DNA of 64,000 bases, taken from positions 186,001 to 250,000 of the forward strand of contig NZ_MOBM01000002.1 in NCBI RefSeq assembly GCF_003732275.1, in the 5' to 3' direction. The DNA comes from Pseudomonas frederiksbergensis. GTDB lineage: Bacteria > Pseudomonadota > Gammaproteobacteria > Pseudomonadales > Pseudomonadaceae. The notes below the pieces were generated by a model. That model had not been told where the DNA came from. It ran no database searches and was given only the letters and a program-made list of their open reading frames with translations. Shown one piece after another: positions 63,293-64,000 of the stretch; the stretch's first letter is position 1, and every line of letters starts with the position of its first letter. The position numbers were made by a program, and so were the translations under genes.

Positions 63293-64000
63293 TTAGCTCC
63301 TGGTTTGAACATGGGCGACAGGGAGCTCCGCTCCTGCCGTTTGCTGCGCGCCTCGGGAAAGGCGTTTGGCCTGGTACATCGCGGCGTCGGCAGCATCGAG
63401 CAACTCACCCGGTGTGACCCCATGATCGGGGTACACGGCGATGCCAATACTGAGTGAAGTCAACACCTGGATACTGCCCGGCAACTGGATTGGTATCTCC
63501 ATGCTGGCGATGATTTTGTCAGCAATCCGTTCGGCGTCTTCGGCCTTGTGCAGCGGTGCGAGCAGGATTGAAAACTCGTCGCCGCCCAGACGCGCGACCA
63601 GGTCCTCTTCACGCAGTTGCGCACGAACCCGGGTTGCCACGGCGACCAGCACCGCATCGCCGGCAGCGTGGCCGAAGTTATCGTTGATCTCCTTGAACCG
63701 GTCGCTGTCGAGAAACAGCACGGCCACCCGCTCATCGAGCTTGCCGGCATTGCGCAAGGCACGTATCAGGCGGCCTTCGAAAAACGCTCGATTCGGCAGT
63801 CCGGTCAGGCTGTCATGGCTGGCCTGGTGGGCCAGGGTTTCGTTTTCGCTTTGCAGATGGGTCTGCCAGGATTCGAGTTCATCGAGCAAGGCATTGAAGT
63901 CGTTGCCCAGGTTGTCGAGTTCGGCAATATCGGCGGGCGGCACGCGCCGGTCGAAGGCTCGCTCGCTACGGGCGGCGTGAGCCACAGTAGCCAGGCTACG
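63293..64000 (-). CDS. Diguanylate cyclase, YfiN/TpbB-like, 5' end outside window
   Basis: The last ~235 codons are visible. A HAMP-like helix (NDFNALLDELESWQTHLQSEN) precedes the GGDEF domain with HDSLTGLPNRAFF, the active-site ARLGGDEFSILL and the inhibitory-site motif RxxD (REED) five residues before GGDEF, so the enzyme can make c-di-GMP and be product-inhibited. Assignment to YfiN rests on the downstream YfiB-like gene; the N-terminal sensor cannot be seen. Confidence 0.82.
   Translation of the reverse strand, partial: RSLATVAHAARSERAFDRRVPPADIAELDNLGNDFNALLDELESWQTHLQSENETLAHQASHDSLTGLPNRAFFEGRLIRALRNAGKLDERVAVLFLDSDRFKEINDNFGHAAGDAVLVAVATRVRAQLREEDLVARLGGDEFSILLAPLHKAEDAERIADKIIASMEIPIQLPGSIQVLTSLSIGIAVYPDHGVTPGELLDAADAAMYQAKRLSRGAQQTAGAELPVAHVQTRS

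Overview
The window is chromosomal DNA from a Pseudomonas, most likely of the P. fluorescens group. Four things point there: the tmRNA tag ANDETYGEYALAA, many paired REP palindromes (GTAGGAGCTGCCGCAGGCTGCGATC and GAGCGAGCCTGCTCGCG types), two DUF6124-type genes, and the gene order dnaK-grpE-recN-fur-bamE-rnfH-ratA-smpB...ssrA. Typical high-GC Pseudomonas coding runs through most of the window, except for part of one inserted island.

Core left part (1-18,447). The 5' part of dnaK and grpE lie behind a sigma-32-type promoter. recN follows with a LexA-like box, then fur, bamE, rnfH, ratA, an NSS-family sodium symporter and smpB. Next comes a complete lactate-use module: the regulator lldR, a 17-bp palindromic operator, the permease lldP, the LutABC (LldEFG)-type L-lactate oxidase and a large FAD/Fe-S D-lactate dehydrogenase. 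Two paralogous small secreted proteins precede ssrA.

Genomic island (about 18,448-36,392). A tyrosine integrase next to ssrA, and pairs of GGTATTCC boxes with identical 12-bp spacing at both ends, delimit an element of about 18 kb. It has two parts. The first is a maintenance/mobility module on the minus strand: a DUF3987/YfjI-like protein, a small unknown protein, a second tyrosine-recombinase-like protein and another small protein, followed upstream by a 1.2-kb gene-free region rich in hairpins and GTCGCC/GGCGAC boxes. The second is an anti-phage cargo on the plus strand: a protein resembling Abi/HEPN C-terminal domains, a small ORF coupled to a 1283-residue reverse transcriptase-nitrilase fusion (DRT1/UG1-like), and a type I restriction-modification system (HsdR, HsdM, HsdS). 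The HsdS carries an unusual C-terminal extension of about 200 residues. E. coli CP4-57 also sits at ssrA and carries yfjI, so the layout recalls that element.

Right part (36,400-64,000). First come two DUF6124 loci, one with a collapsed partner gene, flanking a DMT transporter with a histidine-rich tail and a histidine phosphatase. Then a HipBA-like pair, an ArnT-like glycosyltransferase, a PAP2 phosphatase, a second histidine phosphatase and an HBM-type chemoreceptor. A D-amino-acylase/RpiR/GntP cluster, a SulP transporter, an MdaB/YgiN-type quinone redox pair with a LysR regulator, a TauE exporter with a LysR regulator, a flavodoxin-fold oxidoreductase with a MerR regulator and a cupin follow. 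The window ends with mmsAB plus a LysR regulator and part of a YfiN/YfiB-like c-di-GMP module. REP pairs separate many of these units, and I saw none inside the island.
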